Below are positions 35,544 through 44,240 of a DNA stretch of 64,000 nt, one piece after another. Numbering within the stretch: the first letter of the stretch is position 1; each line of letters begins with the position of its first letter. This DNA comes from Streptomyces sp. NBC_00237 (GTDB lineage Bacteria; Actinomycetota; Actinomycetes; Streptomycetales; Streptomycetaceae). The stretch is from positions 2,474,501 to 2,538,500 of the forward strand of contig NZ_JAPEMT010000001.1 of NCBI RefSeq assembly GCF_026342435.1. Direction: 5' to 3'. Both the position numbers and the translations under genes were made by a program. Below the pieces are notes generated by a model that was not told where the DNA came from, made no database searches, and saw only the letters and a list, made by a program, of their open reading frames with translations.

Positions 35544-37388
35544 CTACGGGCGGAAGCGGAGCACCTGCGGGTCGTGGTCGCTGTTCTGGTCGGCGAACTC
35601 CGCGTTGATGTGCACGCTGTCGTAACGGAAGTCGTCGATCGCGGGGCTCGTCAGGATCTGGTCCAGGACCTGGGCGTTGCCCTGGAAGACGTAGGAGTAA
35701 CGCTCCGAGCGGGGCAGGGACGTGACGGCGGCGCGCAGGGCCTTGCCGTCGGTGAGGGCCTTCGTCGTCGCGGAGAACTCGAAGTCGTTGATGTCGCCGA
35801 GGACCAGGACGTTCGCCCGGCGGTCCGCCTTCAGGGCGTCCTTCACGAAGGTGTTCACCGTCTGCGCCTGCGCCAGGCGGCGGACCTCCGAGGAGCGCAC
35901 CGGCGGCTGGTGGTGCGAGGTCAGGGCCTCGTCGCCGCCCTTGGAGCCGAAGTGGTTGGCGATCACGATGACGGGCTCGCCACGGAAGCGGAACTCGGCC
36001 GCGAGGGGCTTGCGGCTGTTCTCCCAGGCGGTGCTGGAGGGGGCGATGCGGCCGGGGGAGAGGGTGAGCGCCGCGTGGCCCTTCTCGCGTACGACCCCCG
36101 TGGCGGTCGTCGCGTCGCCGCCCGCGCGGTGGGTGAAGGAGACCCGGGCCGGGTTGTAGAGGAAGACCTGGCGGATGTTGCCGCCGGGCTCGCCGCCGTC
36201 CTTGTTGTTCTCCGGGTCGATCGAGGTCCAGGAGTACGCGGGACCGCCCGCGGCGGCGATCGCGTCCGTGAACTTCTTGACCGTCTGGCCCGCCGCCACC
36301 GTGCCGTCGTTCTTCGCGCCGTTGTCGTCCTGGATCTCCTCCAGGGCGAGGATGTCCGGCGAGGCGAGGTTGTCGACGACCGCCTTTGCGAGGGCGTCGA
36401 ACTTCTCCTGCGGGTCGGTCGGGTCGAGGTTCTCCACGTTGTACGTGGCCACGGCCAGCTCGCCGCGACCCTGCTTGCGGGTCTTCTCGCGCTTCAGGCC
36501 CTTGTCGACGACCTTGCCCAGGCTCTGCGCGGTGAGGGTGTAGCCGCCGAACTGGTTGAAGTCGAGCGGGCCGGTCGCACCGCCGGACAGCACGTCGCCG
36601 ACGTTCGCCTTCGGGAACGGCTGCTGGGCGAGCGGGGCCAGCTGCTGTATCTGTATGCGGCCGGTGTTCTGCGCGTCGTACGAGCCGTAGACGGTGCCGC
36701 CGCGCCGGTTGTCGTTCTCGTGCGGCTTGACCGTCACCCACAGCTCGGCGTGCGCGTCGGTCGCGCCGACGACGCGGGAGGTGCCGACGCGGACGTTCGT
36801 GCCCTCCAGGGACTCGTAGTAGTCGAGGGCGTAGCGGCGCGGGTTCAGGGCCAGGCCGTTGATGCTGCCGCCCGCGGCGGGGTCGCCGGAGGGGGCGTAA
36901 CGGCTGGGCACCGTACGGGAGTCGATGAGGACGGGGGCCGGGACGGCGTTGCCGGAGGAGACGACCGTCACCGTCGGCTTGGAGAGCTGGGTGAGGGACT
37001 GGTTGCCGGAGTTCAGGCCGCCCGGGACGTACTCGGTGACCGTGCCGGAGACCTTGACCGCGTCGCCGACCGCCACGGTCGGGGCGGCGGAGGTGAAGAC
37101 GAAGACGCCCTCGCTGGTGGCGGCGTCGCCGTCACCCGTGGCGTCCTGGAACCAGAAGCCCTTCGAGCCGTACGTACGGACTCCGGTGACGATGCCCTCC
37201 ACGTCGGCGACCTGCTTGCCGACGAGCGGGGAGATCCGGGTGGAGCCCTGGATGTCGTGGATGCGGACCGGGGCGGCGGCCGCGCTGTCGGCGGTGGCCG
37301 ACGCGGCGCCGCCGAGCAGGCCCGCGGCGAGGGCCGTGGTGAGGAGGGTGGCGACCGCGGTGGTTCTCGGCAGGGAGCGGGACGTCAT
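35544..37388 (-). CDS. Secreted endonuclease/exonuclease/phosphatase-family protein
   Basis: A 614-residue exported protein. Residues 1-40 form a signal peptide (MTSRSLPRTTAVATLLTTAL, then AGLLGGAASATA). The N-terminal part (about 45-290) is an OB-fold-like domain with VADVEGIVTGVRTYGSKGFW, and the C-terminal part (about 295-614) is an EEP catalytic domain: ATYNVENLDPTD, ILALEEIQDDNG, IVIANHFGSKGGDE, VLVLGDINDFEFS and the final QNSDHDPQVL carry the family's N, E, H, D-x-N and SDH residues. It probably degrades extracellular nucleic acids or phosphoesters. A TTGACA promoter candidate lies upstream. Confidence 0.88.
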   Translation of the reverse strand: MTSRSLPRTTAVATLLTTALAAGLLGGAASATADSAAAAPVRIHDIQGSTRISPLVGKQVADVEGIVTGVRTYGSKGFWFQDATGDGDAATSEGVFVFTSAAPTVAVGDAVKVSGTVTEYVPGGLNSGNQSLTQLSKPTVTVVSSGNAVPAPVLIDSRTVPSRYAPSGDPAAGGSINGLALNPRRYALDYYESLEGTNVRVGTSRVVGATDAHAELWVTVKPHENDNRRGGTVYGSYDAQNTGRIQIQQLAPLAQQPFPKANVGDVLSGGATGPLDFNQFGGYTLTAQSLGKVVDKGLKREKTRKQGRGELAVATYNVENLDPTDPQEKFDALAKAVVDNLASPDILALEEIQDDNGAKNDGTVAAGQTVKKFTDAIAAAGGPAYSWTSIDPENNKDGGEPGGNIRQVFLYNPARVSFTHRAGGDATTATGVVREKGHAALTLSPGRIAPSSTAWENSRKPLAAEFRFRGEPVIVIANHFGSKGGDEALTSHHQPPVRSSEVRRLAQAQTVNTFVKDALKADRRANVLVLGDINDFEFSATTKALTDGKALRAAVTSLPRSERYSYVFQGNAQVLDQILTSPAIDDFRYDSVHINAEFADQNSDHDPQVLRFRP

Positions 37389-37460
37389 CAGGGGACTCCG
37401 GAGGTGAGGGCTGTGCGCGGACCGCAGGGGCCCGCGACGAAAGAGTTCTACGCGCGTCAA

Positions 37461-37489
37461 TCTCTTGCCTGTGCGGGGGTGTTGTCAAG
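37461..37489 (-). promoter_or_regulatory. Candidate promoter for the secreted nuclease
   Basis: On the minus strand TTGACA (37489-37484) is followed after exactly 17 nt by AGAGAT (37466-37461), a weak -10 match. The spacing and perfect -35 support a vegetative promoter about 70 nt before the start codon. Confidence 0.4.
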
Positions 37490-37622
37490 GTTCCCGGGAC
37501 GACCTGTCGGTGCACGAAACTTGACGGGTACATGAACCCGAAGGGATCGGTGCAAATGCGTCTACGCTGGGGGCCGCCCCACCCTCTTTGTCCCCCGTGT
37601 GTGCCCCGAGGAGAGCCCCCAG

Positions 37623-39122
37623 ATGTCCGAAGACCGCCCCACCCTGCCGCCGGTGCGGCTGCACTCGGACGCGTCGCTCGCGCGGGACGCGCTGGCCGCG
37701 CCGCTGTTCGCCCGCGCCGTCACGCTCGCCCGCTGGGCCTCGCCCGACACCCGGGTCGGTGCGGGCGGCGAGCTGGTGGAGGAGCAACTGCCGGATGCCG
37801 CAGCGGTGTTGAAGCTGGGCCCGGCCGACGGGGTGGAGGACGAGGAGGACGCCGCCGCGTTCGCGAGCGAGGCGTGGCGCACGGCCGTCGACACCGGCCT
37901 CGTGGACGTCATCGATCCGCCGGAATCCGACGACTCCGCGACGGAGGGGGCGTACGGCACGGCCGCGCCGGGCGAGGCCCTCGCGGTGGTCGCGGGCGGC
38001 AGCCCGCAGGACGTGCTCGGCCTGTGGCTGGAGGCGTTCGACACGGCCTTCGCGGACGCCACCGCACCCGTGCTCGACGACCTCGGCGCGCTCCTCGGCG
38101 ACGACGGCGAACTCGACTTCGGGGCGCTCGACTGGGACCCGCAGCAGGAAGCGGACTTCCTGGAGGGTGTCCTCGGCAACCTCTACCTCCTCACCGTGGC
38201 CGCCGAAGGCCCCGCCGACGGCCTCGACGACGGCTGGGTGCCGCTGCCCGCCCTGGCCGCCTCGATGATCGTGCCCGACGACATGGGCGAGCCCACCGAT
38301 GACGTACTGGAACAGGTCTCCGACGCGATGATGCGTCTGGACGACCAGTTCCGGGTGCTGGAGCCGGTGGGCCTGGTGGCGTACCGGCCGGTGGACGAGG
38401 CGCTGATGGCGGAGGAGTCCGCCGACGCCCCCGCCGTCGACGAACTCGACGAGGACGACGTCGCCCGGTACGGCATGGTGCGGCTCACCCCGCTCGGCCT
38501 CTACGGCGTACGGGCCCGGATGCTGGAGGCCGGGGTGGACGCCCCGGCGGTCGGCGACCTCGCCGAGAAGGGGGCGGACGCGCTCCTCGACGGCATCGCG
38601 TACTTCCCCGAGCAGGCGGGCCGCGACGAGCTGGAGCAGTGGCTCGCCCGTCGCGAACCGGCCGTGGCGGCGACGGAGTTGCTGGCCGCCGCCCGTGGCG
38701 ACGACCCGGGTGCACCGCTGCGCAGGCTGCGTTGCCAGCAGGGCCTCCTGCTGGTCGACCGGGGGGCGGAGCCGTCGGTGCGGGCCGTCCTGGACGACCG
38801 CGAACTGGGCGGCCTCGCCCGGGTGTGGCTCGCCGAGCGGGGCGTGTCGGACGTTCCCGTGCCGCCGGAGGAGATGGTGTTCTGGCTCGCGGTGGACACG
38901 ATCGCCGCCCAGCTGGACGCGGCGGGCGAGACGCCCGAGCTGCAGGAGCTGGTGGTGGGCCTGGTGGGTCAGCACACCGGCTTCCTCGACTCGGCCTGGC
39001 GGGTGGAGCACCCGGCGACCGGGGCGGTGCTGGAGGCGATGGGGCGGCTGCACCCCGAGAAGAAGATCGCCAAGGAAGCGAAGAAGGCGGCCTTCAAGGC
39101 GCGTTCGCGGACGGGCGGGTAG
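37623..39122 (+). CDS. Acidic conserved hypothetical protein
   Basis: A 499-residue soluble protein that I cannot place in a family. It is strongly acidic (many DD, EE and DED clusters, for example GVEDEEDAAAFASEAW and VDELDEDDVARYG), apparently all-helical, and ends in a basic tail KKIAKEAKKAAFKARSRTGG. No signal peptide, membrane helix or catalytic motif is seen. The latter half contains several helices of the LxARxEPAxAATELLAAAR kind, suggesting helical repeats. ATG 37623 follows GAGGAGAG. It is monocistronic with a downstream terminator. Confidence 0.72.
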   Translation: MSEDRPTLPPVRLHSDASLARDALAAPLFARAVTLARWASPDTRVGAGGELVEEQLPDAAAVLKLGPADGVEDEEDAAAFASEAWRTAVDTGLVDVIDPPESDDSATEGAYGTAAPGEALAVVAGGSPQDVLGLWLEAFDTAFADATAPVLDDLGALLGDDGELDFGALDWDPQQEADFLEGVLGNLYLLTVAAEGPADGLDDGWVPLPALAASMIVPDDMGEPTDDVLEQVSDAMMRLDDQFRVLEPVGLVAYRPVDEALMAEESADAPAVDELDEDDVARYGMVRLTPLGLYGVRARMLEAGVDAPAVGDLAEKGADALLDGIAYFPEQAGRDELEQWLARREPAVAATELLAAARGDDPGAPLRRLRCQQGLLLVDRGAEPSVRAVLDDRELGGLARVWLAERGVSDVPVPPEEMVFWLAVDTIAAQLDAAGETPELQELVVGLVGQHTGFLDSAWRVEHPATGAVLEAMGRLHPEKKIAKEAKKAAFKARSRTGG

Positions 39123-39147
39123 CTTCTTCGCGGACGGGCGCGTAGCT
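39104..39147 (+). repeat. Short tandem duplication over a stop codon (2 x 21 bp)
   Basis: 39104-39124 and 39127-39147 agree at 20 of 21 positions (ttcgcggacgggcg, one mismatch, gtagct). The first copy carries the stop codon of the acidic hypothetical gene. Confidence 0.8.
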
Positions 39148-39183
39148 CTACCGGTGCGGCCCGCCGCTTCACGGTTGTCCTGA

Positions 39184-39216
39184 ACTGCCCCCGGGTGCAC
39201 AGCACTCGGGGGCAGT
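39184..39216 (+). terminator. Terminator after the acidic hypothetical gene
   Basis: A perfect 10-bp stem (39184-39193 with 39207-39216, actgcccccg and its complement) closes a 13-nt loop. Confidence 0.65.
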
Positions 39217-39646
39217 CCTGTGCCCGGGGCATGTGCCCATTGCCGCAGGCCGGGAGGGGAGTGCGTCCTTCCGTGTGGCTGGAAGAAAACGGTGCACGGG
39301 GGGCGCACCATGACCGGTTCACGTTCCCTCGTGATGGGTATCGGTTGAATGCCGCAGGGTGTGGCGTACCTCCGAGGGCTGTGCGCCGGCCGAGAGGCAG
39401 TTTGCGATGACGATGCCCCCGGCCCATGGCCCCCCACCGTGGAACCGGTAGCGGAAGGGTCCCGTCGTTCCTTCCCCTGCACGGCTGTTCGGCGCCTCGG
39501 AACTCCGGACTTCCGGAACATCCGGAACCTCCTCGGGGACGGGGCGCCCGTCCGCTGCTCACCCACGGGCGCCTTCGCGCGCGCGAGCGGCCCGGCGCGA
39601 TTCCCCGCGCATCCTTGTCGTCCACGGCTCCGAGAAGGATTCCTCC
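39217..39646 (+). promoter_or_regulatory. Upstream region of the methyltransferase-terpene cyclase gene
   Basis: This 430-bp stretch holds no credible gene. Three TCCGGA palindromes (39504-39509, 39512-39517, 39521-39526) are clustered within 23 bp about 120 bp before the start, like a binding-site array. A TTGAAT hexamer near 39345 is a weak -35 candidate. Just before the start codon, AGAAGGA supplies a good ribosome site. Confidence 0.35.
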
Positions 39647-41944
39647 ATGACGCCCGCCACCGCAGGCCCGGCCCTCATAGGCCGGGCGGGTTTTGACTCA
39701 GGCCAGGTGCCCCAGTACTACTCACGCAAGACCTCCGACATCCTGCACAAGTACGGGCCAGGGCCCCGAACGCACTTCCACGTGGGCATGTTCGGCGTCG
39801 GCGAGCACCCGCAGACCACCGTGGCGCAGCGGGTCATCAAACGCCGCATCCTCGCCTCGCAGGAGGCCGTGCTCGCCCACGCGGCAGAGCTGTGGGACGT
39901 GGCGTCCGCGCCGCCCGACACCCTCCTCGACGTCGGCTGCGGCCTCGGCGGCGGCTCGCTGTTCTGGGCGCAGGAGTACGGGGCCCGCGTCACCGGGCTG
40001 ACCGTGACGCCCGACCACATACCGGTGATCGAGGACTTCACCCGCAGGGCGGGCGCGCAGGGCCAGATCACCGCCGTACTCGGCGACGTGCACACGTGGG
40101 AGGCGGACCGGACGTACGACGCGGCCGTCGCGATAGAGAGCTCCGGCTACATGGACCGTGAGCGGCTCTTCGCGGTGATGGCGAAGTCCCTGAAGCCGGG
40201 CGGCTGGTTCGGCATCCAGGAGCACTTCCTGTGCCGCCCGGAGTGGACGGAGTTCGTCGACGGCTACTACCGGACCCGGCTCGGCACCCTCACCGAGTAC
40301 ATCTCCGCCGCCCGGGCGGCGGGCTTCGAACTGGAGCTGGACGAGGACATCACCGACCGCGTCGCCGAGTTCTGGGTGCAGTCGATGGCGTGGACGGCGG
40401 CGGAGCTGGAGGGCATCGACCAGGGGCGGGGTTCGCCCATCGCCCGGGACCGCCTGGTCGAATCGGCGCTGTCGCACGGCAAGTTCTACCGCGCCTGGCG
40501 CGACCACGCCCTGGAGACGCGGCTTCTGCTCTTCCGTCTGGTGGGCCCGCCCGCCTCGGCACCGGCGCCGTCTCCCGGGCCGCCCGCCCGCGCCGCGGGC
40601 ACGGCCGGGTCGTCGGGTCGTACGGTGCCGGCCGCCGGGGCGTCAGGACGTACGGCACCGGCCGTCGAGGAGTCGGGGCGGGCCGTCCCGGACGGTGCGG
40701 CTTCCGGAAGCCCGGCAGCCGCCGGAAGCCCGGCCGTCCCGGGAAGCCCGGCCGTCCCGGGGGGCCCGTCCCTCTCGGGAAGTCCGGCCGTCGTCGTCCA
40801 GCGGTTCGGGCGGACCGCCGCGGACGCCGCGCGGCGCGGGGCCACCGGGCCGCGCTCCGCGCTCGGGGACAGCCTGCCCGCCTTCTACTGCCCGCTCCCC
40901 GACGCCGGGGCCCACCCCGACGCCGACACGCTCGGGGCGCACGCGCTCGCCTGGGCCGACCAGTACGACCTGTACCCGGACGCCACCGAGCGGGCCTGGG
41001 CGCAGGCCATCCACAACCCCGACTTCGTCTGCCGGGCCATCCCGCACGGCGACGCGGAGACCCTCCTGCTCTTCATGGAGTGGAACTACTGGGCGTGGGC
41101 CGTCGACGACTGGCAGGACTCCGGCAGTGCCGCCGGACGCACCGCCGTCGTCGTCGACCACGGGCAGCGGGTGGTGCGCGCGCTGGAGGCCCCCGGGTCG
41201 GGACTGCTTCCGCCGGGCGCGCTCTCCGCAGCCCTGGACGACCTCGTCGCCCGGACCCGCTCCCGGTTCACGCCGACCCAGCTGCACCGGCTGACCACCG
41301 GCACCCGGGACTGGCTCGCCGGGGTCGCCGGGCAGACCGCCAACACCGAACGCGGCCGGATGCCCTCCCTCAACGACTACGTGGCTCAGCGGGTCTCGGT
41401 GAACGGCACCCGCTTCTCGCTCGCCTTCAGCGAGGTGGCCAACGGGATACAGCTCCCGTCCGACCTCCAGTTCGCCCCCGCGGTGCAGGCGTTGACCGAC
41501 GCCGCCGGTTTCATCGTGAGCTGCGACAACGACCTCTTCTCGTACGCCATGGACGACCACCTGCACCCGCCCGCCCAGAACCTCGTCAACGTCCTCGCCC
41601 ACCAGCGGGGCCGCACCCCGCGCGAGGTCCTGCCCGAGGCGGTCGCTCTGCGGGACCGCGCGATGACGTACTTCAGCACCCGTGCCGACCGGCTCGTCGC
41701 ACGTCGCCTGCACCCGGAACTCCCGCGCTACACAGCAGCGTTGGAGACGTACGTGGCCGGGTGCATGCGCTGGATGGCCGACGCCCCCCGGTACGCCAGC
41801 CCCCGCAACCGGCATGCCGCGCCGGTCCCCGGGGCCTCGTACGGCATCACCGTCACCGACCGCCCCGCGCCCGGCGGGGAGCAGGAGGGGCCGGTCCCCG
41901 GGGTGTCCGCACTGGACTGGTGGTGGGAGCACGAGAAGGAGTGA
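39647..41944 (+). CDS. Fused SAM-dependent methyltransferase-class I terpene cyclase
   Basis: Residues 1-300 form a class I SAM methyltransferase: [23 protein letters not shown]-binding [12 protein letters not shown] (near 93-104), then VLGDVHTWE and [14 protein letters not shown]. Residues 301-385 are a linker of internal repeats. Residues 386-765 form a class I terpene cyclase: FYCPLPD at its start, the aspartate motif DDWQD (487-491), RFSLAF (near 589), the NSE-type motif NDLFSYAMD (628-636) and a terminal RY (715-716). The layout LYCP/DDxxD/NDLxS is close to 2-methylisoborneol synthases, whose methyltransferase is normally separate. It is inferred to methylate a prenyl diphosphate and cyclise it; substrate and product are unknown. 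There is one start with a good ribosome site and a strong terminator after it. Confidence 0.88.
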   Translation: MTPATAGPALIGRAGFDSGQVPQYYSRKTSDILHKYGPGPRTHFHVGMFGVGEHPQTTVAQRVIKRRILASQEAVLAHAAELWDVASAPPDTLLDVGCGLGGGSLFWAQEYGARVTGLTVTPDHIPVIEDFTRRAGAQGQITAVLGDVHTWEADRTYDAAVAIESSGYMDRERLFAVMAKSLKPGGWFGIQEHFLCRPEWTEFVDGYYRTRLGTLTEYISAARAAGFELELDEDITDRVAEFWVQSMAWTAAELEGIDQGRGSPIARDRLVESALSHGKFYRAWRDHALETRLLLFRLVGPPASAPAPSPGPPARAAGTAGSSGRTVPAAGASGRTAPAVEESGRAVPDGAASGSPAAAGSPAVPGSPAVPGGPSLSGSPAVVVQRFGRTAADAARRGATGPRSALGDSLPAFYCPLPDAGAHPDADTLGAHALAWADQYDLYPDATERAWAQAIHNPDFVCRAIPHGDAETLLLFMEWNYWAWAVDDWQDSGSAAGRTAVVVDHGQRVVRALEAPGSGLLPPGALSAALDDLVARTRSRFTPTQLHRLTTGTRDWLAGVAGQTANTERGRMPSLNDYVAQRVSVNGTRFSLAFSEVANGIQLPSDLQFAPAVQALTDAAGFIVSCDNDLFSYAMDDHLHPPAQNLVNVLAHQRGRTPREVLPEAVALRDRAMTYFSTRADRLVARRLHPELPRYTAALETYVAGCMRWMADAPRYASPRNRHAAPVPGASYGITVTDRPAPGGEQEGPVPGVSALDWWWEHEKE
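39666..39694 (+). promoter_or_regulatory. Terminator-like hairpin within the first codons of the fusion gene
   Basis: gcccggcc (39666-39673) pairs with ggccgggc (39680-39687) around a ctcata loop, followed by gggtttt. It lies 20-48 nt into the coding sequence and could act as an attenuator or translational block. Confidence 0.35.
40613..40795 (+). repeat. In-frame linker repeats (3 x 30 bp, then 5 x 18 bp)
   Basis: 40613-40702 holds three 30-bp units encoding [14 protein letters not shown] decapeptides. 40706-40795 holds five 18-bp units of ggaagcccggccgtcccg type encoding GSPAVP-type hexapeptides. Together they make up most of the interdomain linker. Confidence 0.85.
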
Positions 41945-41951
41945 GCGCCGC

Positions 41952-41985
41952 GCAAGGGCCCGGGGTGCGCACCCCGGGCCCTTGC
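41952..41985. terminator. Bidirectional terminator after the fusion gene
   Basis: A perfect 15-bp stem (41952-41966 with 41971-41985) with a gcgc loop begins 8 nt after the stop and faces the convergent gene ending at 42017. Confidence 0.8.
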
Positions 41986-42016
41986 GGACGATCGGACGAC
42001 CAGAGCTGACGAACCG

Positions 42017-42475
42017 TCAGATCTGGTACATCGTCGTGTGGTTGAAGGAGGACGACGAGCCGTCGAAGCCGTAGGTGCCACGGTAGGACGGCGGGTTCTG
42101 GTACTGCCCGACGATCGTGATGGTGTTGGCGCAGCTGCCCTGACCGGCCCGCCTGGCCTCCAGCCGCAGCTGGTTGCCGATCGAACCGCCCGTGATGTTC
42201 CACGGGGCGCCGCAGATGCCGGAGGTGATCTGCCCGCCGGTCACCACGAACGGGTAGGTGTTCGGGTTGATCTGGACCTGCATCTCGAACGTCGTCGCAC
42301 CGTTGTTGAGCTGGAGCCGCGTCGTGATCGCGACGGCCTCCGCGCCCGCTCCCTGCAGGGGGGTGGCGAACGCCTCGTCGCGGGTCTTGACCTCGGCGCC
42401 CTGCGCGTTCAGGTAACGGTGCTCGCGGCGCTGCTCCGACTCGGCCTTGGGCGACTTGCGTGACTGGGTGGTCAT
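42017..42475 (-). CDS. Small beta-rich hypothetical protein
   Basis: I do not recognise this 152-residue protein. The N-terminal 35 residues are charged and probably disordered (TTQSRKSPKAESEQRREHR). The rest looks like a beta-barrel: TTFEMQVQINPNTYPFVVTG, ICGAPWNITGGSIGNQLRLE, SCANTITIVGQYQNPPSYRG and GTYGFDGSSSSFNHTTMYQI have alternating strand patterns with two cysteines. No signal peptide. It lies 34 nt downstream of the protease gene on the same strand, so it is probably co-expressed and could be a partner or substrate (inference only). Confidence 0.7.
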   Translation of the reverse strand: MTTQSRKSPKAESEQRREHRYLNAQGAEVKTRDEAFATPLQGAGAEAVAITTRLQLNNGATTFEMQVQINPNTYPFVVTGGQITSGICGAPWNITGGSIGNQLRLEARRAGQGSCANTITIVGQYQNPPSYRGTYGFDGSSSSFNHTTMYQI

Positions 42476-42509
42476 GGTGGTGGACCTTCCTTCCGCCGGG
42501 CGCGGGCTC

Positions 42510-43670
42510 TCAGGCCAGCTGCTCGGCGATCTCGACGCGCAGCAGCGCGCGGACGTGCTCGATGTGGTTGGCCACGGTGACGACCTGGGAACCGGCGAAG
42601 AGCAGACCGACGGCGACGTTGTCCAGCGAGGTGACCAGCGAACCGGAGTCGCCGCCCGCCGAGATGTTCGTCGTGAGGATCTGGTCCTTGAAGCGGGCGG
42701 TGCCCGCCGTGCCGTAGTTCACGTCGATGGTCGCGTCGGTCGCGATCACACGGCCGAAGCTGATGTTGGTGGTCCGGCCGGTCTTCTTGACCCGGTCGCC
42801 GACCGCCACGTTGGTCCGCCGCCGCCAGGCGCGCGGTGCGCCGCTGAAGTACTGCTCGCGCGTCGCGTCCTGGAATTCGACCGTGCCGAGTGCCGCGTCG
42901 ACGATGTTGTTCTGCCGCTCCAGCGGGATCTGCGGAGCGAACTGGATGGTGATGAACCGGTCCAGCGTGGCGATCTTGTCCGCCGGGTCCTGGCCGCCGT
43001 CGTGGACGCCGGGCTGGACGATGGAGCTGCCCACCGGCGCCCGGTTGGAGTCGGCGAGGACGTGGTTGTTGCTGAGGATGTAGAACTTCGCGGGCGTGCC
43101 CAGGCCCGCGCCGGGCGGGTCGGTGGTCGCGCCGGGCAGGAAGTCGTACACGACGCTGCCGAGCGTGCCCGCCGTCACCCGCACGTTGCCGACCGAGAAG
43201 CCGGACGGGCAGGGGCGCATCCGGCGCTTGAGGAGCTGCGGCTCGAACGTGCCGAGGCCGCTCATCTCTTCGAGCATCGGCTGCGACAGCAGGCCCGACT
43301 GCTCGCTCACGCTGCCGTCGGAGCGGTACTGGTCCTGCTCGTGCAGGCCCCTGCGCTGCTGAGCGCGCTGCTGGAAGCGCTGTGCGGAGATGTGGCCGAC
43401 CGCGACCACGTCGGTGGGCGTGCCGTCGTCCATCGTGCGCGGCACGACGTCGCGCTCGGGCAGCATCGACTCGGGAACCTTCTGGTTCACGAAGACGAGC
43501 ACCGCGGGCTCGCCCGTCGGTTCGCCGTTGATCCACTTCACGCCGTGGCCGAAGCCGACGACGTTCGCGAGCGGAGACTGCGGGCGCAGGAAGTCCGACA
43601 GCGCCTGCTGGCGCGCACTGTCGGTGATCTGCCCGCCGGTGGGTCCTCGCATCATCTCGGGCTGGCTCAC
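42510..43670 (-). CDS. Trypsin-like (NAL1-type) serine protease, apparently cytosolic
   Basis: A 386-residue protein with an N-terminal domain (about residues 35-97: VVGFGHGVKW, PAVLVFVNQKVPES, DVVPRTMDDGTPTDVVAVGH), a linker, and a trypsin-fold domain. The likely triad is H203 in ILSNNHVLADSN, D258 in NNIVDAALG and S342 in SAGGDSGSLV. Such NNHVLA/VDAAL/GDSGS proteins resemble plant NAL1-type proteases. No signal peptide is present. GTG 43670 is taken with GAAGAGG upstream. The upstream small gene encodes a second copy of the N-terminal domain type; the gene downstream encodes the beta-rich protein. Confidence 0.82.
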   Translation of the reverse strand: MSQPEMMRGPTGGQITDSARQQALSDFLRPQSPLANVVGFGHGVKWINGEPTGEPAVLVFVNQKVPESMLPERDVVPRTMDDGTPTDVVAVGHISAQRFQQRAQQRRGLHEQDQYRSDGSVSEQSGLLSQPMLEEMSGLGTFEPQLLKRRMRPCPSGFSVGNVRVTAGTLGSVVYDFLPGATTDPPGAGLGTPAKFYILSNNHVLADSNRAPVGSSIVQPGVHDGGQDPADKIATLDRFITIQFAPQIPLERQNNIVDAALGTVEFQDATREQYFSGAPRAWRRRTNVAVGDRVKKTGRTTNISFGRVIATDATIDVNYGTAGTARFKDQILTTNISAGGDSGSLVTSLDNVAVGLLFAGSQVVTVANHIEHVRALLRVEIAEQLA

Positions 43671-43829
43671 GCCAGACCACCTCTTCCCCGGTGAGTGTGT
43701 GGGGTGTGTGTCGTACGGAGTACGGACTACGGAGTCGCGGAGCGCGGAGTCCCGCAGCACGGGTGCACCCAGACGCCTCAAGCGGCGTTGCGGGGAGTGC
43801 GGACGGAGGGCCGACGCCTGGCCTCCGGT

Positions 43830-44141
43830 TCAGAACTCCTCGGGGTCGTCCTGAGCCTCGACGTCCCCGATCGCCACCACGCGGACCGGCACGCCTTCGA
43901 GTTCTCCCGGCACCACGTCGGTGGAACGGAGCCCGTCGCGGGACACGATCCGCGTCACGAAGACGACGATCACGTCCTCGCCCGTGTACTCGTCCCTGCC
44001 GGTGCTGACTCCGGTCACGTTGGAGAGCTGGAGCAACCGGCTCTCATGGAGGTCACGGGCCTGTCCGGCATCCACATGGCTCGCCCCCTCGCGATCGCTG
44101 CCACCGCCGGGAGCTTCCCCCGACCCCGGCCGGTACGGCAT
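43830..44141 (-). CDS. Stand-alone homologue of the protease N-terminal domain
   Basis: About 103 residues from ATG 44141 (109 from GTG 44159). Its core NVTGVSTGRDEYTGEDVIVV, FVTRIVS, STDVVPGELEGVPVRVVAIG and DVEAQ aligns by eye with residues 36-97 of the protease encoded downstream (NVVGFGHGV, VLVFVNQKV, RDVVPRTMDDGTPTDVVAVGH, ISAQ). No catalytic triad is present. It may be an inhibitor, adaptor or regulator of the protease; that is inference from similarity and proximity. The gap to the protease gene is 159 bp. Confidence 0.65.
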   Translation of the reverse strand: MPYRPGSGEAPGGGSDREGASHVDAGQARDLHESRLLQLSNVTGVSTGRDEYTGEDVIVVFVTRIVSRDGLRSTDVVPGELEGVPVRVVAIGDVEAQDDPEEF

Positions 44142-44240
44142 GTCTATTCCCACTACCACCGGGGGTCAAGGCATTCCACACGAAATCTTGGGAAGAGAGG
44201 TGATCTGCCCGAGTTGACCTTGTTTCTATGCAGTGATGAC

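Noticed and set aside
39349..39696. Open frame of 115 codons upstream of the terpene fusion
   Set aside because: Codon positions lack the third-position GC bias of the neighbours, no ribosome site, and it runs across the real start.
40706..40795. Repeat array as a possible regulatory or CRISPR structure
   Set aside because: It stays in frame inside a coding linker with no spacers.
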